In this document: piece after piece, positions 8,725 to 17,901 of the stretch
How positions within the stretch are numbered: the first letter of the stretch is position 1
How the letters are laid out: every line of letters starts with the position of its first letter
Source: Micromonospora pallida
GTDB taxonomy: Bacteria > Actinomycetota > Actinomycetes > Mycobacteriales > Micromonosporaceae
Direction of reading: 5' to 3'
DNA: 64,000 bases
Assembly: GCF_900090325.1 (NCBI RefSeq)
Contig: NZ_FMHW01000002.1
Span: 3,038,001 to 3,102,000, forward strand
Notes under the pieces: generated by a model
Databases searched by the model: none
The model's input: the letters and a program-made list of their open reading frames with translations, nothing else
What the model was told of the DNA's origin: nothing
Position numbers and translations under genes: made by a program

Positions 8725-10158
8725 TCAGCCGCCCATCCGGTCCTCGGCGGCGCGCCACGCCGCCTCGTGGCCGCGCGGCTCGTACCGCACGATGTGCTGG
8801 GTCTGGCGCAGCACGGCGCGCAGGGCGGTCAGGTCACCGTCGAGGATACCGGCCGCGCGGGCCTGCACCAGGATGTTGCCGAAGGCGGTGGCCTCGACGG
8901 GTCCGGCGAGCACCGGTAGTCCGCAGGCGTCGGCGGTGAGCTGGCACAGCAGTTCGTTGCGGGCGCCGCCACCGACGACGTGCAGGACGTCGACGTGCCG
9001 TCCGGAGAGCTGCTGCGCCTGACGGACGGCGCGGCGGTGCGCCAGGGCCAGGCTGTCGACGATGCAGCGGACGGTGGCGGCCGGGCTGGCGGGTACCGGC
9101 TCACCGGCGCGCCGGCAGGCGTCCGCGATGCGCGCCGGCATGTCGCCGGGCGGCAGGAACGCCGGGTCGTCCGGGTCCACGACCGACCGGAAGGCCGGCT
9201 CCCGGGCCGCCCGGAGCAGCAGGTCGGGCAGGTCGGTCGCGCCCCAGGTCCGCAGCGACTCCTGCAGCAGCCACAGGCCCATCACGTTACGCAGGTAGCG
9301 AATGGTGCCGTCCACACCGGACTCGTTGGTGAAGTTGGCCCGTCGGCTCGCCTCGGTGAGCACCGGGGCGTCGAGCTCGAGCCCCACCAGCGACCACGTG
9401 CCGCAGGAGATGTAGGCGAAGTTCTCCCCCGCCGCCGGCACGCCCACCACCGCCGACGCGGTGTCGTGCGAGCCCACCGCCACCACGTCCGGCTCGCCGG
9501 GCAGCGCCAGGTCGGCCAGGACCGGCCCGATCCGGCTGCCCGGCTCGCGTAGCGGCGGGAACAGGTCGCTGCGGATGCCCGCGTCGGTCATCAGGTCGAC
9601 GGCCCAGGCGCGGCGGCGGACGTCGTACAGCTGGGTGGTGGAGGCGTTGGTGATCTCGGCGCCGAGCTCCCCGGTGAGCCAGTACGCGATCAGGTCCGGG
9701 ATCAGCAGCAGCCGGTCGGCGGCGTCCAGCTGTGGCGTGCCGACCGCCGCGACGAGCTGGTAGACGGTGTTGAACGGCAGTTGCTGCAGCCCGGTGGTGG
9801 TGTAGAGCCGCTCCTCCCCCAGTTGCTTCGCGACCCGCTCGGCCACCCCGTCGGTGCGGGCGTCGCGGTAGTGCACCGGGTTGCCGAGCAGCGCGCCGGA
9901 CGCGTCGAGCAGCCCGTAGTCGACCGCCCAGGAGTCGATCCCGATGCTGGTCACCGGGCCGGCGGCGCGCAGGCCGTCGAGGACGCCACGCCACAGGCCG
10001 AGGACGTCCCAGTGCAGCCTGCCCCCGGCGCGCACCGGTTCGTTGGGGAACCGGTGCGCCTCGGTCAGCGTCAACCGGCCAGCTTCGACGCGACCGAGCA
10101 TGACGCGGCCGCTGGACGCGCCCAGGTCGACGGCGGCGAGGTGGGCGACGCCGTTCAC
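8725..10158 (-). CDS. rhaB: Rhamnulokinase
   Basis: A 477-residue FGGY-family sugar kinase. The N-terminal phosphate-binding motif VDLGASSGRVMLG and the long block IGIDSWAVDYGLLD are rhamnulokinase hallmarks, and the C-terminal ATPase motif VVGGGARNELLCQLTADA is intact. It phosphorylates L-rhamnulose to L-rhamnulose 1-phosphate for the aldolase encoded just upstream. GTG at 10158 has a GAGGAGG site upstream. It lies between rhaEW and lutA on one strand with short gaps, consistent with a single operon. Confidence 0.93.
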   Translation of the reverse strand: MNGVAHLAAVDLGASSGRVMLGRVEAGRLTLTEAHRFPNEPVRAGGRLHWDVLGLWRGVLDGLRAAGPVTSIGIDSWAVDYGLLDASGALLGNPVHYRDARTDGVAERVAKQLGEERLYTTTGLQQLPFNTVYQLVAAVGTPQLDAADRLLLIPDLIAYWLTGELGAEITNASTTQLYDVRRRAWAVDLMTDAGIRSDLFPPLREPGSRIGPVLADLALPGEPDVVAVGSHDTASAVVGVPAAGENFAYISCGTWSLVGLELDAPVLTEASRRANFTNESGVDGTIRYLRNVMGLWLLQESLRTWGATDLPDLLLRAAREPAFRSVVDPDDPAFLPPGDMPARIADACRRAGEPVPASPAATVRCIVDSLALAHRRAVRQAQQLSGRHVDVLHVVGGGARNELLCQLTADACGLPVLAGPVEATAFGNILVQARAAGILDGDLTALRAVLRQTQHIVRYEPRGHEAAWRAAEDRMGG

Positions 10159-10227
10159 CGCAGGTCCTCCTCGTCGAGCACCGGATCTTCCACGATCACT
10201 GTCGCCCCCATCGCGCGCCAGCCGGGA

Positions 10228-12260
10228 TCAGCGGAGGAAGGCCGCGGCGACGCCGGCGTCGACGGGGACGTGCAGACCGGTCGTGTGCGACAGGTCGCCG
10301 GCGGTGAGTACGAAGACCGCGTTGGCGACGTGCTCGGGCAGCACCTCCCGCTTGAGCAGGGTGCGTTGGGCGTAGAACTCGCCTAGCTTCTCCTCCGGCA
10401 CCCCGTAGACGGCGGCGCGCTGGGCGCCCCAGCCAGCGGCGAAGATGCCGGAGCCGCGCACCACCCCGTCGGGGTTGATGCCGTTGACCCGGATGCCGTG
10501 GCCGCCGAGTTCGGCGGCGAGCAGGCGAACCTGGTGGGCCTGGTCGGCCTTGGCCGCACCGTACGCGACGTTGTTCGGGCCGGCGAAGAGCGAGTTCTTG
10601 CTGGAGATGTAGACGATGTCGCCGCCCATCCCCTGGTCGATGAGGACCCGGGCGGCCTCGCGGGAGACCAGGAAGGAGCCCTTGGCCATCACGTCGTGCT
10701 GGATGTCCCAGTCCGCCTCGGTCGTCTCCAGCAGCGACTTCGACAGTGACAGCCCGGCGTTGTTGACCACCAGGTCCAGGCCACCGTAGGCGAGCACCGC
10801 CGCGCGGACCGCCGCGGCCACCGTCTCGGCGTCGGTGACGTCCACCGGTACGGCGGCCGCGACGTCCGGGCCGCCCAGCTCGGCGGCCACCCGTTCGGCG
10901 GCGGCGGTGTCCCGGTCGGCGACGACGACGCAGGCGCCCTCGGCGGCGAGCCGGTGGGCGATGGCCCGGCCGATGCCGGAGCCGGCGCCGGTGACCAGGG
11001 CGATCCGGGTGGCCAGCGGCTTCGGCTTGGGCATCCGGGCGAGCTTGGCCTCCTCGAGGGCCCAGTACTCGATGCGGAATTTCTCGGCCTCGTCGATCGG
11101 CGCGTACCGGGACACCGACTCGGCGCCGCGCATGACGTTGATGGCGTTGACGTAGAACTCACCGGCGACCCGGGCGGTCTGCTTGTTGGCCCCGTAGCTG
11201 AACATGCCCACGCCGGGGACGAGGACGATGGCCGGGTCGGCGCCGCGCATCGCCGGGCTGTCGTCGGTGGCGTGCCGTTCGTAGTAGGCGCGGTAGTCGT
11301 CGCGGTAGGCGGCGTGCAGTTCCCGAAGCCGGGCGATGGTCTCCTCGATCGGTGCGGTGGGTGGCAGGTCGAGCACCAGCGGGCGGACCTTGGTGCGCAG
11401 GAAGTGGTCCGGGCAGGAGGTGCCGAGCGCGGCGAGCGCCGGGTGCCGCTCGCGGGCGACGAAGTCGAGCACCACGTCGGTGTCGGTGAAGTGCCCGACC
11501 TGCGGCCGGTCGGCCGAGGCCAGGCCCCGGATCACCGGCGCCAGCGCCGCGGCGCGGGCGCGCCGCTCGACCGCCGGCAGCGGCTCGTAGCCGGGGACGA
11601 CCGGGCCGAACGGCTCGCTTCGGCCGTGCTGGTCGAGGTACGCCTGCGCGGTGCGAATGATCTCCAGCGAGTTGCGTTCGCACTCCTCGCTGCTGGCCCC
11701 CAGGCGGTGATGCCGTGTCCACCGAGGATGACGCCGATGGCCTGCGGGTTGGCCTGCGCGACGGCGGCGATGTCGAGGCCGAGCTGGAAGCCGGGCCGCC
11801 GCCACGGCACCCAGAGCACCCGGTCGCCGAAGATCTCCTTGGTCAACTCGGGCCCGTCGGCGGCGGTGGCGATGGCGATACCGGCGTCGGGGTGCAGGTG
11901 GTCGACGTGTGCGGCGTCGACCAGGCCGTGCATGGCGGTGTCGATCGACGGGGCCGCGCCGCCCCGCCCGTGCAGGCAGTAGTCGAACGCGGCGACCATC
12001 TCGTCCTCGCGGTCGACACCGGGGTAGACGTCGACGAGTGCGCGGAGCCGGTCGAGCCGGAGCACGGCCAGGCCGGCCTCGGTGAGCGTGCCGAGGTCGC
12101 CGCCGGAGCCCTTGACCCAGAGCAGTTCGACGGGGCCACCGGTCACCGGGTCGACGCCGTCGCCCTTGGCGGAGGTGTTGCCGCCGGCGTAGTTGGTCGT
12201 GGTCGGGTCGGCGCCGAGCCGGTTGCTGCGCGCGATCAGCGCCTGTACCTGGGAATGCAT
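10228..12260 (-). CDS. rhaEW: Bifunctional rhamnulose-1-phosphate aldolase / lactaldehyde dehydrogenase, with a one-base frameshift
   Basis: Two fused enzymes: an N-terminal class II aldolase/epimerase domain (TTNYAGGNTSAKG, then the zinc histidines in DHLHPDAG and GGHGITAWG) and a C-terminal short-chain dehydrogenase (TGAGSGIGRA, NNAGLS, then S-S-K and YGAAKA). It cleaves rhamnulose 1-phosphate to DHAP and L-lactaldehyde and oxidises the latter to lactate. After GGHGITAWG the frame is lost: a plus-strand run of five C at 11697-11701 must have six for ASSEECERNSLEIIRTAQAYL to follow. Restored length is 677 residues. ATG at 12260 is chosen over GTG 12269 because the AGGAG site is too close to the latter. 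Confidence 0.88.
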
Positions 12261-12332
12261 TGTCCTCACGTCTCCTGTGTGCGTTCTCGGTGACTGCGCC
12301 GGCTGGGGTGCGGGTCGTCGGGCGGGTGGGCG

Positions 12333-13511
12333 TCAGGCGCCCCAGCCGGCCTGCTGTCCGCCGGCGCGCTCGGCCCGGATGCGCTCGAAGTAGCCGGAGC
12401 GGGCGTAGGCGGCCATCGGGTCCGGGTCCAGGCCCAGGTCGGCGCGGAGTTCGGCAAGCAGCGGCCGCACGTCGGTGTGGTACGCGTCCATCAGCACCGC
12501 GTTGGCGCCGAGTACGTCACCCGCCTGCTGCGCGGCGGCGAGCGCGTCGGCGTCGACGAGCAGTGCCTTGGCGGTGGCCTCCTGCACGTTCAGCACCGAA
12601 CGGATGATCGCCGGGATCTTCGCCTCGATGTTGTGGCACTGGTCGAGCATGAAGGCGATACCGGCCTCCGGGCGCAGGGCGTCGCCGCGCACGATCTCGT
12701 ACATGATGCGGAACAGCTGGAACGGATCGGCCGACCCGACCATGAGGTCGTCGTCGGCGTAGAACCGGGAGTTGAAGTCGAACGCGCCGAGCTTCCCGAC
12801 GCGCAGCAGGAACGCCACGATGAACTCGATGTTGGTGCCGGGCGCGTGGTGTCCGGTGTCGATGACGACCTGCGCCTTCGGCCCGAGTTCCAGGCAGTGC
12901 GCGTACGCGGTGCCCCAGTCCGGCACGTCGGTGGTGTAGAAGGCCGGCTCGAACAGCTTGTACTCCAGCAGCATCCGCTGGTGGTCGCCGAGCCGGTCGT
13001 ACGTCTCCCGCAGCGCGACGGCGAGCCGGTCCTGGCGGGTGCGGATGTCGTCCTGCCCGGGGTAGTTGGTGCCGTCGGAGAACCAGAGCTTCAGGTCGCG
13101 GGAGCCGGTGCGGTCCATGATGTCGACGCATTCGAGCAGGTGGTCGATGGCCTTACGCCGGACCGCCGGGTCCGGGTTGGTGACGCTGCCCAGCCGGTAG
13201 TCGTTGTCCTGGAAGACGTTGGCGTTGATCGCGCCGAGGGCGACGCCCTGGTCGGCCGCGTACCTGGCCAGGGCGGCGTAGTCGTCGACCCGGTCCCACG
13301 GGATGTGCAGGGCGACGGTCGGCGCGACCCCGGTGAGCCGGTGCACCACGGCCGCGTCGGCGATCTTCTCGTACGGGTCGCGCGGCACGCCCTCCTGTGG
13401 AAAGACCTTGAACCGGGTGCCGGAGTTCGCGTACGCCCAGGAGGGGGTCTCGATGCGCTGCGCGCGCAAGGCCTGTGCCACCCGGTCGCGGTTCGCGTCG
13501 CTCTGCGTCAT
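12333..13511 (-). CDS. rhaI: L-rhamnose isomerase
   Basis: A 392-residue TIM-barrel sugar isomerase of the Pseudomonas/Rhizobium RhaI type (not the E. coli RhaA type). Diagnostic segments are RFKVFPQEGVPRDPYEK, LKLWFSDGTNYPGQ, LEYKLFEPAFYTTDVPDWG, and the metal-site regions DTGHHAPGTNIEF and FDFNSRFYADDDLMVG. It interconverts L-rhamnose and L-rhamnulose. It is the first gene of the rha-lut run and has its own well-formed promoter and a LacI-type operator upstream. ATG at 13511 follows a GGGAGAAG ribosome site. Confidence 0.93.
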   Translation of the reverse strand: MTQSDANRDRVAQALRAQRIETPSWAYANSGTRFKVFPQEGVPRDPYEKIADAAVVHRLTGVAPTVALHIPWDRVDDYAALARYAADQGVALGAINANVFQDNDYRLGSVTNPDPAVRRKAIDHLLECVDIMDRTGSRDLKLWFSDGTNYPGQDDIRTRQDRLAVALRETYDRLGDHQRMLLEYKLFEPAFYTTDVPDWGTAYAHCLELGPKAQVVIDTGHHAPGTNIEFIVAFLLRVGKLGAFDFNSRFYADDDLMVGSADPFQLFRIMYEIVRGDALRPEAGIAFMLDQCHNIEAKIPAIIRSVLNVQEATAKALLVDADALAAAQQAGDVLGANAVLMDAYHTDVRPLLAELRADLGLDPDPMAAYARSGYFERIRAERAGGQQAGWGA

Positions 13512-13622
13512 GGTGCTTCTCCCGTCGGGGCGCCGAGGTGTGCCTCGATGTTGACGACGAACGGGGTCGCCTCCGCCTGCCGGCGGGCGCCCGCTCGTCC
13601 GGGGGCTCATCCGACCCCTTTA

Positions 13623-13634
13623 TGAATCGTTTCA
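13623..13634. promoter_or_regulatory. LacI-type operator upstream of rhaI
   Basis: TGAATCGTTTCA is a near-perfect 12-bp palindrome centred on CG, the standard LacI-family form. It lies just downstream of the predicted rhaI promoter, positioned for repression. A second copy of the same motif is at 13791. Confidence 0.75.
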
Positions 13635-13650
13635 AGAGGCTCGGGTTGAG

Positions 13651-13679
13651 ACTGTAGGGGTGGCTTCGGGAGGCGTCAA
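13651..13679 (-). promoter_or_regulatory. Promoter of the rha-lut operon
   Basis: On the minus strand TTGACG (13679-13674) and TACAGT (13656-13651) are separated by exactly 17 bp, close to the sigma-70/HrdB consensus. Transcription would start near 13645 and pass through the operator at 13623-13634. The remainder of the 363-bp rhaI-lacI gap shows no gene. Confidence 0.7.
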
Positions 13680-13790
13680 GGGCCCTGAAGGCATTCCCTC
13701 CTCGGGTTCGGACGACTCCTGCGCAACCTCGCCACCGCACCCCGCAGCCGGGCCCGACCACCGGACACACTCGGCGAAGAAACAGCGCCA

Positions 13791-13802
13791 TGAAACGTTT
13801 TA
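13791..13802. promoter_or_regulatory. LacI-type operator upstream of the lacI-family gene
   Basis: TGAAACGTTTTA repeats the operator motif found before rhaI. It lies just upstream of a -10-like TAGACT (13811-13816) facing the regulator gene, so it would allow autoregulation. Confidence 0.65.
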
Positions 13803-13874
13803 AGGCGTTGTAGACTCCCCCGGCGGGGGCGGGCGGTACGCCCGGGACGTGCGCACGATCGGGCGAGGGGAGCG

Positions 13875-14897
13875 ATGGCGGCGGCAAGCATCAAGGAGGT
13901 GGCCCGGCACGCCGGAGTGTCCCTGGGCACGGTGAGCAACGTGCTCAACCGGCCCAACAGCGTCACTCCCGCCACTCGGCAGCGCGTCCTCGACGCCATC
14001 GCCGAGCTCGGCTACGTACGCAACGACTCCGCACGACAGCTTCGCGCCGGTCAGAGCCGCACCGTCGCCATCGTCGTCCTCGACGTGGCGAACCCCTTCT
14101 TCACCGACGTGGTCCGCGGCGCGGAGCAGGTGGTCGAGGAGGCGGGAGCCATGCTCGTCGTGTGCAACAGCGGCGAGGACAGCGCCCGGGAACGCCGGCA
14201 CCTCGAACTGCTCGAGGAGCAGCGGGTCCGGGGTGTGCTCATCACGCCGGTCGGCCACGGTCGCCAGCCCGACCTCGACCGGCTGCACCAGCGGGGCATC
14301 CCGGTGGTGCTCGTCGACCGGGGATCCGGCCGCGCCAGCCGGTGCTCCGTCGCGGTGGACGACGTGATGGGCGGCCGGCTCGCCATGGAGCACCTGCTGG
14401 ACCAGGGTCACCGCCGTATCGCGTACCTGGGCGGTCCGTTCTCCATGCAGCAGGTGGCCGACCGGCACGCCGGTGCCGCAGCAGCGCTGGCGGAACGCGA
14501 CAGCGCTACCGAACTACGGGTGGCGGCCACGGCCAGCCTCACCGTGACCGCCGGCCGACGTGCCGCCGAGGAGCTGGTCACCCTGCCCGCCCGGCAGCGC
14601 CCGACCGCCCTCTTCTGCGCCAACGACCTGATCGCGCTCGGTGTGCTGCAGGAGCTGACCGCTCGAGGGCTGCGGGTACCGGACGACGTGGCGATCGTCG
14701 GCTACGACGACATCGAGTTCGCCGGGGCGGCCGCGGTCCCGCTGTCGTCGGTCCGCCAACCCCGGGAGCAACTGGGGCGCACGGCGGCCCAACTGCTGCT
14801 CGAGGAGGCTGCGGCCGGCGAAAGGCACCGGCACCGGCACGTGGTGTTCCAACCGGAACTCGTCGTCCGTCGCTCGAGCGAACAGTCCCCGCACTGA
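13875..14897 (+). CDS. LacI family regulator, likely rhamnose-responsive repressor
   Basis: A 340-residue LacI/GalR protein. The N-terminal helix-turn-helix and hinge are clear (SIKEVARHAGVSLGTVSNVL, residues 5-24, then LGYVRNDSARQLRAG), followed by a periplasmic-binding-protein-like sensor domain (ALFCANDLIALGVLQEL, VAIVGYDDIEFA). It is divergent from rhaI; two LacI-type operators lie in the shared gap, one by each gene. It most likely represses the rha-lut operon and itself, and is released by a rhamnose pathway sugar; the inducer is inferred from context. A strong terminator follows. Confidence 0.9.
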   Translation: MAAASIKEVARHAGVSLGTVSNVLNRPNSVTPATRQRVLDAIAELGYVRNDSARQLRAGQSRTVAIVVLDVANPFFTDVVRGAEQVVEEAGAMLVVCNSGEDSARERRHLELLEEQRVRGVLITPVGHGRQPDLDRLHQRGIPVVLVDRGSGRASRCSVAVDDVMGGRLAMEHLLDQGHRRIAYLGGPFSMQQVADRHAGAAAALAERDSATELRVAATASLTVTAGRRAAEELVTLPARQRPTALFCANDLIALGVLQELTARGLRVPDDVAIVGYDDIEFAGAAAVPLSSVRQPREQLGRTAAQLLLEEAAAGERHRHRHVVFQPELVVRRSSEQSPH

Positions 14898-14936
14898 GCC
14901 CTGCGCCGCCTCCCGGCCTCAGTCGACGCAAGCGAC

Positions 14937-14970
14937 CCGGCCGTGTCCCGGAGACCCGGGACACGGCCGG
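14937..14970. terminator. Bidirectional terminator between lacI-type gene and glycan operon
   Basis: CCGGCCGTGTCCCGG (14937-14951) and CCGGGACACGGCCGG (14956-14970) form a perfect 15-bp stem with a 4-nt loop between converging genes. Confidence 0.85.
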
Positions 14971-14976
14971 CGCCGC

Positions 14977-16764
14977 TCAGCGGTCCACGGTCACCGTGAT
15001 CGGTTTGCTCACGGTGGTGCCGGCGGCATTGCTGAACTCGACGACGTACGTGTGGTCGCCGGACGCGCGTCCAGTCACGGCCATCGCCGCCGTCTGCGCC
15101 TGCGGGGTGTTCGCGGTGAGCGCGCCCTCGGCCACGACGGCGCCGTTCTCCAGGAAACGGTACGACGTGGCGTTCGTGCCCCACCACAGGTTCGCGGTGA
15201 CGCGGTACGTGCCGTCGCGGTCGGTGTTGTCGTGGCTGAGCACCGGTGTGGCGGGCGCGGCCTGCGTGACCTTCACCGTCAGCGGACGCGTCGCGGTGAT
15301 CCCCTTGGAGTTGACGAGTTCGGCGGTGTAGACGTAGGTCCCGTTGGGCCGGCCGGTCACCGGAATCGCGATGGACTGCGGACCGACACCGCGGTACGCC
15401 AGCGCACGGGACGCCACCAGCTTGCCGTTCTCGTACAGCCGCACGGAGCTGGCGTTCTGACCCCACCAGAGGTTCATGGTGACGGTGTAGTCGCCGTCCT
15501 GGAGACCGGTGTCCCGGCCGTTGTCATGCGACAGCACACCCTGGCCGGGGACGGTGGCCGCGTCGTCGCGCAGCGAGATGTCGGCGACCGGCAGGCGGCT
15601 GATCTGCACGTCCTCCTTGTTGGTGGCGTAGGCGACGTAGAGGTGGTCCTTCCACACAATGCTCTTCGGGTAGCTGTAACCGAGGTTCTTGTACAGACCC
15701 ACGTAGCGGAGCGGCTGGAGGTCCTCGGCGGTGCGCAGGTTGTAGGCCACGTCGAAGGTCACCCCGTCGGCGCTCACCAGCACCGACAGCGGGTAGCGGT
15801 TGCGGGTCCCGGTCGGGTTGCCGACCAGGTACGCGGTGCCGTCGGGCAGGTTGCCCGCGCTCTGCTTGGTGCGGCCGTCCGGCACGTTGGTGACGACCGA
15901 GTCCGACCAGGTCTCGCCGTTGTCGGTGCTCACCGCGGCGAGCTTGCGGAAGGTGTTGCCGCCCTGGTCACGGAACACCATCACGATCGACCCGTCGGCA
16001 CGCTGGTACCAGCTCGGTTCGAGTTCGCGGCTCATGCCGGAGTTGTTCGGCTGGTTGGTGAACTGGCCCTGCTTCCACCCGGAGACGCCGAGCGGGTCGT
16101 CGGTGTAGTAGGGCTTGACGAACAGCCCCGGCTGCACGTGGAAGGCGGTCAGGATCCGCCCGTCGGGCAGGGCCTTGACATCCTGCTCGATGATGCCGTC
16201 GACGGGCTGACCGTCGGCGCCCAGCACCCGCTTCGGGCTGCTCCAGCGCACACCGTCGGTGCTGGTCACGTACTCGGTGTAGCCGCCTCGCGGGGTGAGG
16301 GCGCTCGGCCACACGTTGAGGTACGCCACCAGGGTCTCGCCGTCGGTCCACCAGCCGCCGCTGGAGGTGTACCCGTCGGTGCGGGGCGCGGTGAGCGGGG
16401 CCGACGCCGACCAGTTCGTCCCGTCCTCGCTGGTCGCGTAGACGACGATCGTGTCGGGCGCGTCCTCGTCCTTCGCGGAGCTCTGCCACTGCGCGTACAG
16501 GCGGTTCTTGAACGGCATGAGTACGACGCCGTGGTTGAACTTCAGGTCGTCGTCGCCCGGGGCGGCGACCGTGATCGTCTCGGCGTTCGCAGCCCGCGGC
16601 AGGCCGACGGCAACGGGGTCGGTGGTGTCGACGAGTCCGGCGATCACCTGCAGCGGCGGTTCGGTGGCGGCGAACGACGGGGCGGGAACCGCAGCCGTCG
16701 CGAGGACGGCCAGCGCGGTCAGGGTGGCGGTACGTAGCGAGGTTCGTAAGGCGGTAGGGGCCAT
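14977..16764 (-). CDS. Secreted sialidase-like beta-propeller hydrolase or lyase
   Basis: A 595-residue exported protein. Residues 1-33 are a Sec signal peptide ending near PSFAA. The body (about 60-400) is a sialidase-superfamily propeller with BNR/Asp-box-like motifs (TSEDGTNWSASAP, TSTDGVRWSSPKR, VSTDNGETWSDS). Two tandem C-terminal modules (about 405-500 and 505-595) share VLSHDN...NLWWG.N and are probably carbohydrate-binding or Ig-like domains. It is the last gene of the GH78/ABC operon, so it probably attacks the same rhamnose-containing polysaccharide outside the cell. Whether it removes sialic acid, another sugar, or acts as a lyase cannot be told. Confidence 0.75.
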   Translation of the reverse strand: MAPTALRTSLRTATLTALAVLATAAVPAPSFAATEPPLQVIAGLVDTTDPVAVGLPRAANAETITVAAPGDDDLKFNHGVVLMPFKNRLYAQWQSSAKDEDAPDTIVVYATSEDGTNWSASAPLTAPRTDGYTSSGGWWTDGETLVAYLNVWPSALTPRGGYTEYVTSTDGVRWSSPKRVLGADGQPVDGIIEQDVKALPDGRILTAFHVQPGLFVKPYYTDDPLGVSGWKQGQFTNQPNNSGMSRELEPSWYQRADGSIVMVFRDQGGNTFRKLAAVSTDNGETWSDSVVTNVPDGRTKQSAGNLPDGTAYLVGNPTGTRNRYPLSVLVSADGVTFDVAYNLRTAEDLQPLRYVGLYKNLGYSYPKSIVWKDHLYVAYATNKEDVQISRLPVADISLRDDAATVPGQGVLSHDNGRDTGLQDGDYTVTMNLWWGQNASSVRLYENGKLVASRALAYRGVGPQSIAIPVTGRPNGTYVYTAELVNSKGITATRPLTVKVTQAAPATPVLSHDNTDRDGTYRVTANLWWGTNATSYRFLENGAVVAEGALTANTPQAQTAAMAVTGRASGDHTYVVEFSNAAGTTVSKPITVTVDR

Positions 16765-16795
16765 CGTGGTCTCCGATTACCTCAGGGGGAACCGG

Positions 16796-16942
16796 CGGCG
16801 TCGGCCTGGGGGGACCGACAGCCGGCCTGGTCTGGTGTGCTCAGCGGCGTCGGCCCGGAGGGACCGACAGCCGGCCTGGTCTGGTGTGCTCAGCGGCGTC
16901 GGCCCGGAGGGACCGACAGCCGGCCTGGTCTGGTGTGCTCAG
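16796..16942 (-). repeat. Three 49-bp tandem repeats with hairpin potential after the DapA-family gene
   Basis: Copies start at 16796, 16845 and 16894; copies 2 and 3 are identical except at the edge, and copy 1 differs at a few bases. Each contains an imperfect hairpin with arms GTCGGCCC and GGACCGAC. The array fills the gap between two genes of one operon and overlaps the upstream gene's stop codon. It could stabilise the upstream mRNA or attenuate reading into the sialidase-like gene. Confidence 0.8.
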
Positions 16943-17811
16943 TGGAACTGGGGCAGGGCCCGGGCGAGGCGTTGCAACTCCTCCGGGCCCGGTTCCGGGA
17001 TCGGCATGCGGGACCGGCCGACCGGTCGGCCGGCGAGACGGTGCACGGCACGCATCCGCGTCGGCTCGCCGCAGATCGCGGCGACGGCCTCGTCGACGTC
17101 GTTCTGCAGGTTCGCGACCGCCTCGGTGTCCGCGCGTTGCAGCGCGGCCCGCATCTCGACGAAGGGTTTGGCGAACGCGGACGCCACACCCGAGATGACC
17201 CCGTCGGCGCCCGCGGCGATCGCCGCGGCGAACTCGCGGTCGCTGCCGGTGTAGATGCGGAACCCCTCGGGCAGCCGCGCCCGGTACAGCGGGATCCGGT
17301 CGAGCGGCTCGCCGCTGACCTTCACCCCGACGACGTTCGGCAGTTGTGCGAGCCGGACGAGCAGTTCCACGTCCACCCGCACGCCGGTGCGGGCCTCGAA
17401 CAGATAGAGATGGACGTCGAGCCCGTCGGCCTCGGCGGTCGCGTCACGGAAGAACGCGAACACCTCGTCCGGCGGTGCGGGCAGATAGAAGGGGGTCAGG
17501 ATCGCGATCTCGCGGGCACCGGAGGCCCGTGCGCCCTCGATGAGCTGCGACACCTCGTACCGGCTGGCCGCCCCGACGTGGACGATCACGCGAATGCCGT
17601 GCAGGACCTGCACGGCGAGCGCCGCGACGGCGTTGCGCTCGGGGATCGACAGGGCCGGAAACTCGCCGGTCGTGCCGAGGACGAGCGCTCCCTGGACTCC
17701 TGACCCCGCGACATACCGCAGGATCTCGCGGGTTCCGTCGAGGTCCAGGGCACCGTCGTCGGTGAACGACACGGGTACCGCGGTGATGATCTCGTGAGAC
17801 GGTGTACGCAT
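16939..17811 (-). CDS. DapA-family (dihydrodipicolinate synthase / N-acetylneuraminate lyase) aldolase
   Basis: A 290-residue class I TIM-barrel lyase. Family marks are LGTTGEFPAL near residue 45 and the Schiff-base lysine in VVGVKVSGEP; the central tyrosine region reads PFYLPAP and the substrate arginine is in LFEARTGV. Such enzymes split or form 2-keto acids (dihydrodipicolinate, sialic acid, keto-deoxy sugar acids). In an operon with a rhamnosidase and a sialidase-like protein, a role in sugar-acid catabolism is likelier than lysine synthesis. Substrate is unassigned. A 49-bp repeat array begins at its stop codon. Confidence 0.85.
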   Translation of the reverse strand: MRTPSHEIITAVPVSFTDDGALDLDGTREILRYVAGSGVQGALVLGTTGEFPALSIPERNAVAALAVQVLHGIRVIVHVGAASRYEVSQLIEGARASGAREIAILTPFYLPAPPDEVFAFFRDATAEADGLDVHLYLFEARTGVRVDVELLVRLAQLPNVVGVKVSGEPLDRIPLYRARLPEGFRIYTGSDREFAAAIAAGADGVISGVASAFAKPFVEMRAALQRADTEAVANLQNDVDEAVAAICGEPTRMRAVHRLAGRPVGRSRMPIPEPGPEELQRLARALPQFH

Positions 17812-17845
17812 CTGCTCTCTCGATGGTGTCGGGCCGCAGGGATGG

Positions 17846-17880
17846 CCGGGTGCGGGCGGAACAATCCGTCCCGCACCCGG
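17846..17880 (-). terminator. Intercistronic hairpin after the sugar-binding protein gene
   Basis: CCGGGTGCGGG and CCCGCACCCGG form a strong stem that lies between the binding-protein stop and the lyase start. Such hairpins commonly protect the highly expressed binding-protein mRNA and dampen downstream expression. Confidence 0.6.
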
Positions 17881-17901
17881 GTCGGACGATGGCGGCGCGG
17901 G

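Noticed and set aside
15052..16737. A 561-codon plus-strand frame opposite the sialidase-like gene
   Set aside because: Low-complexity Val/Gly/Arg composition; the minus strand encodes signal peptide and Asp-box motifs.
7908..16942. Tandem repeats as a possible CRISPR array
   Set aside because: The repeats are directly adjacent with no spacers (21 bp in lutA, 49 bp after the lyase gene), and no cas genes are present.
16939..17811. Lysine biosynthesis dapA
   Set aside because: The lyase is embedded in a sugar-uptake operon with altered PFYLPAP and LFEARTG motifs, so housekeeping dapA is unlikely.
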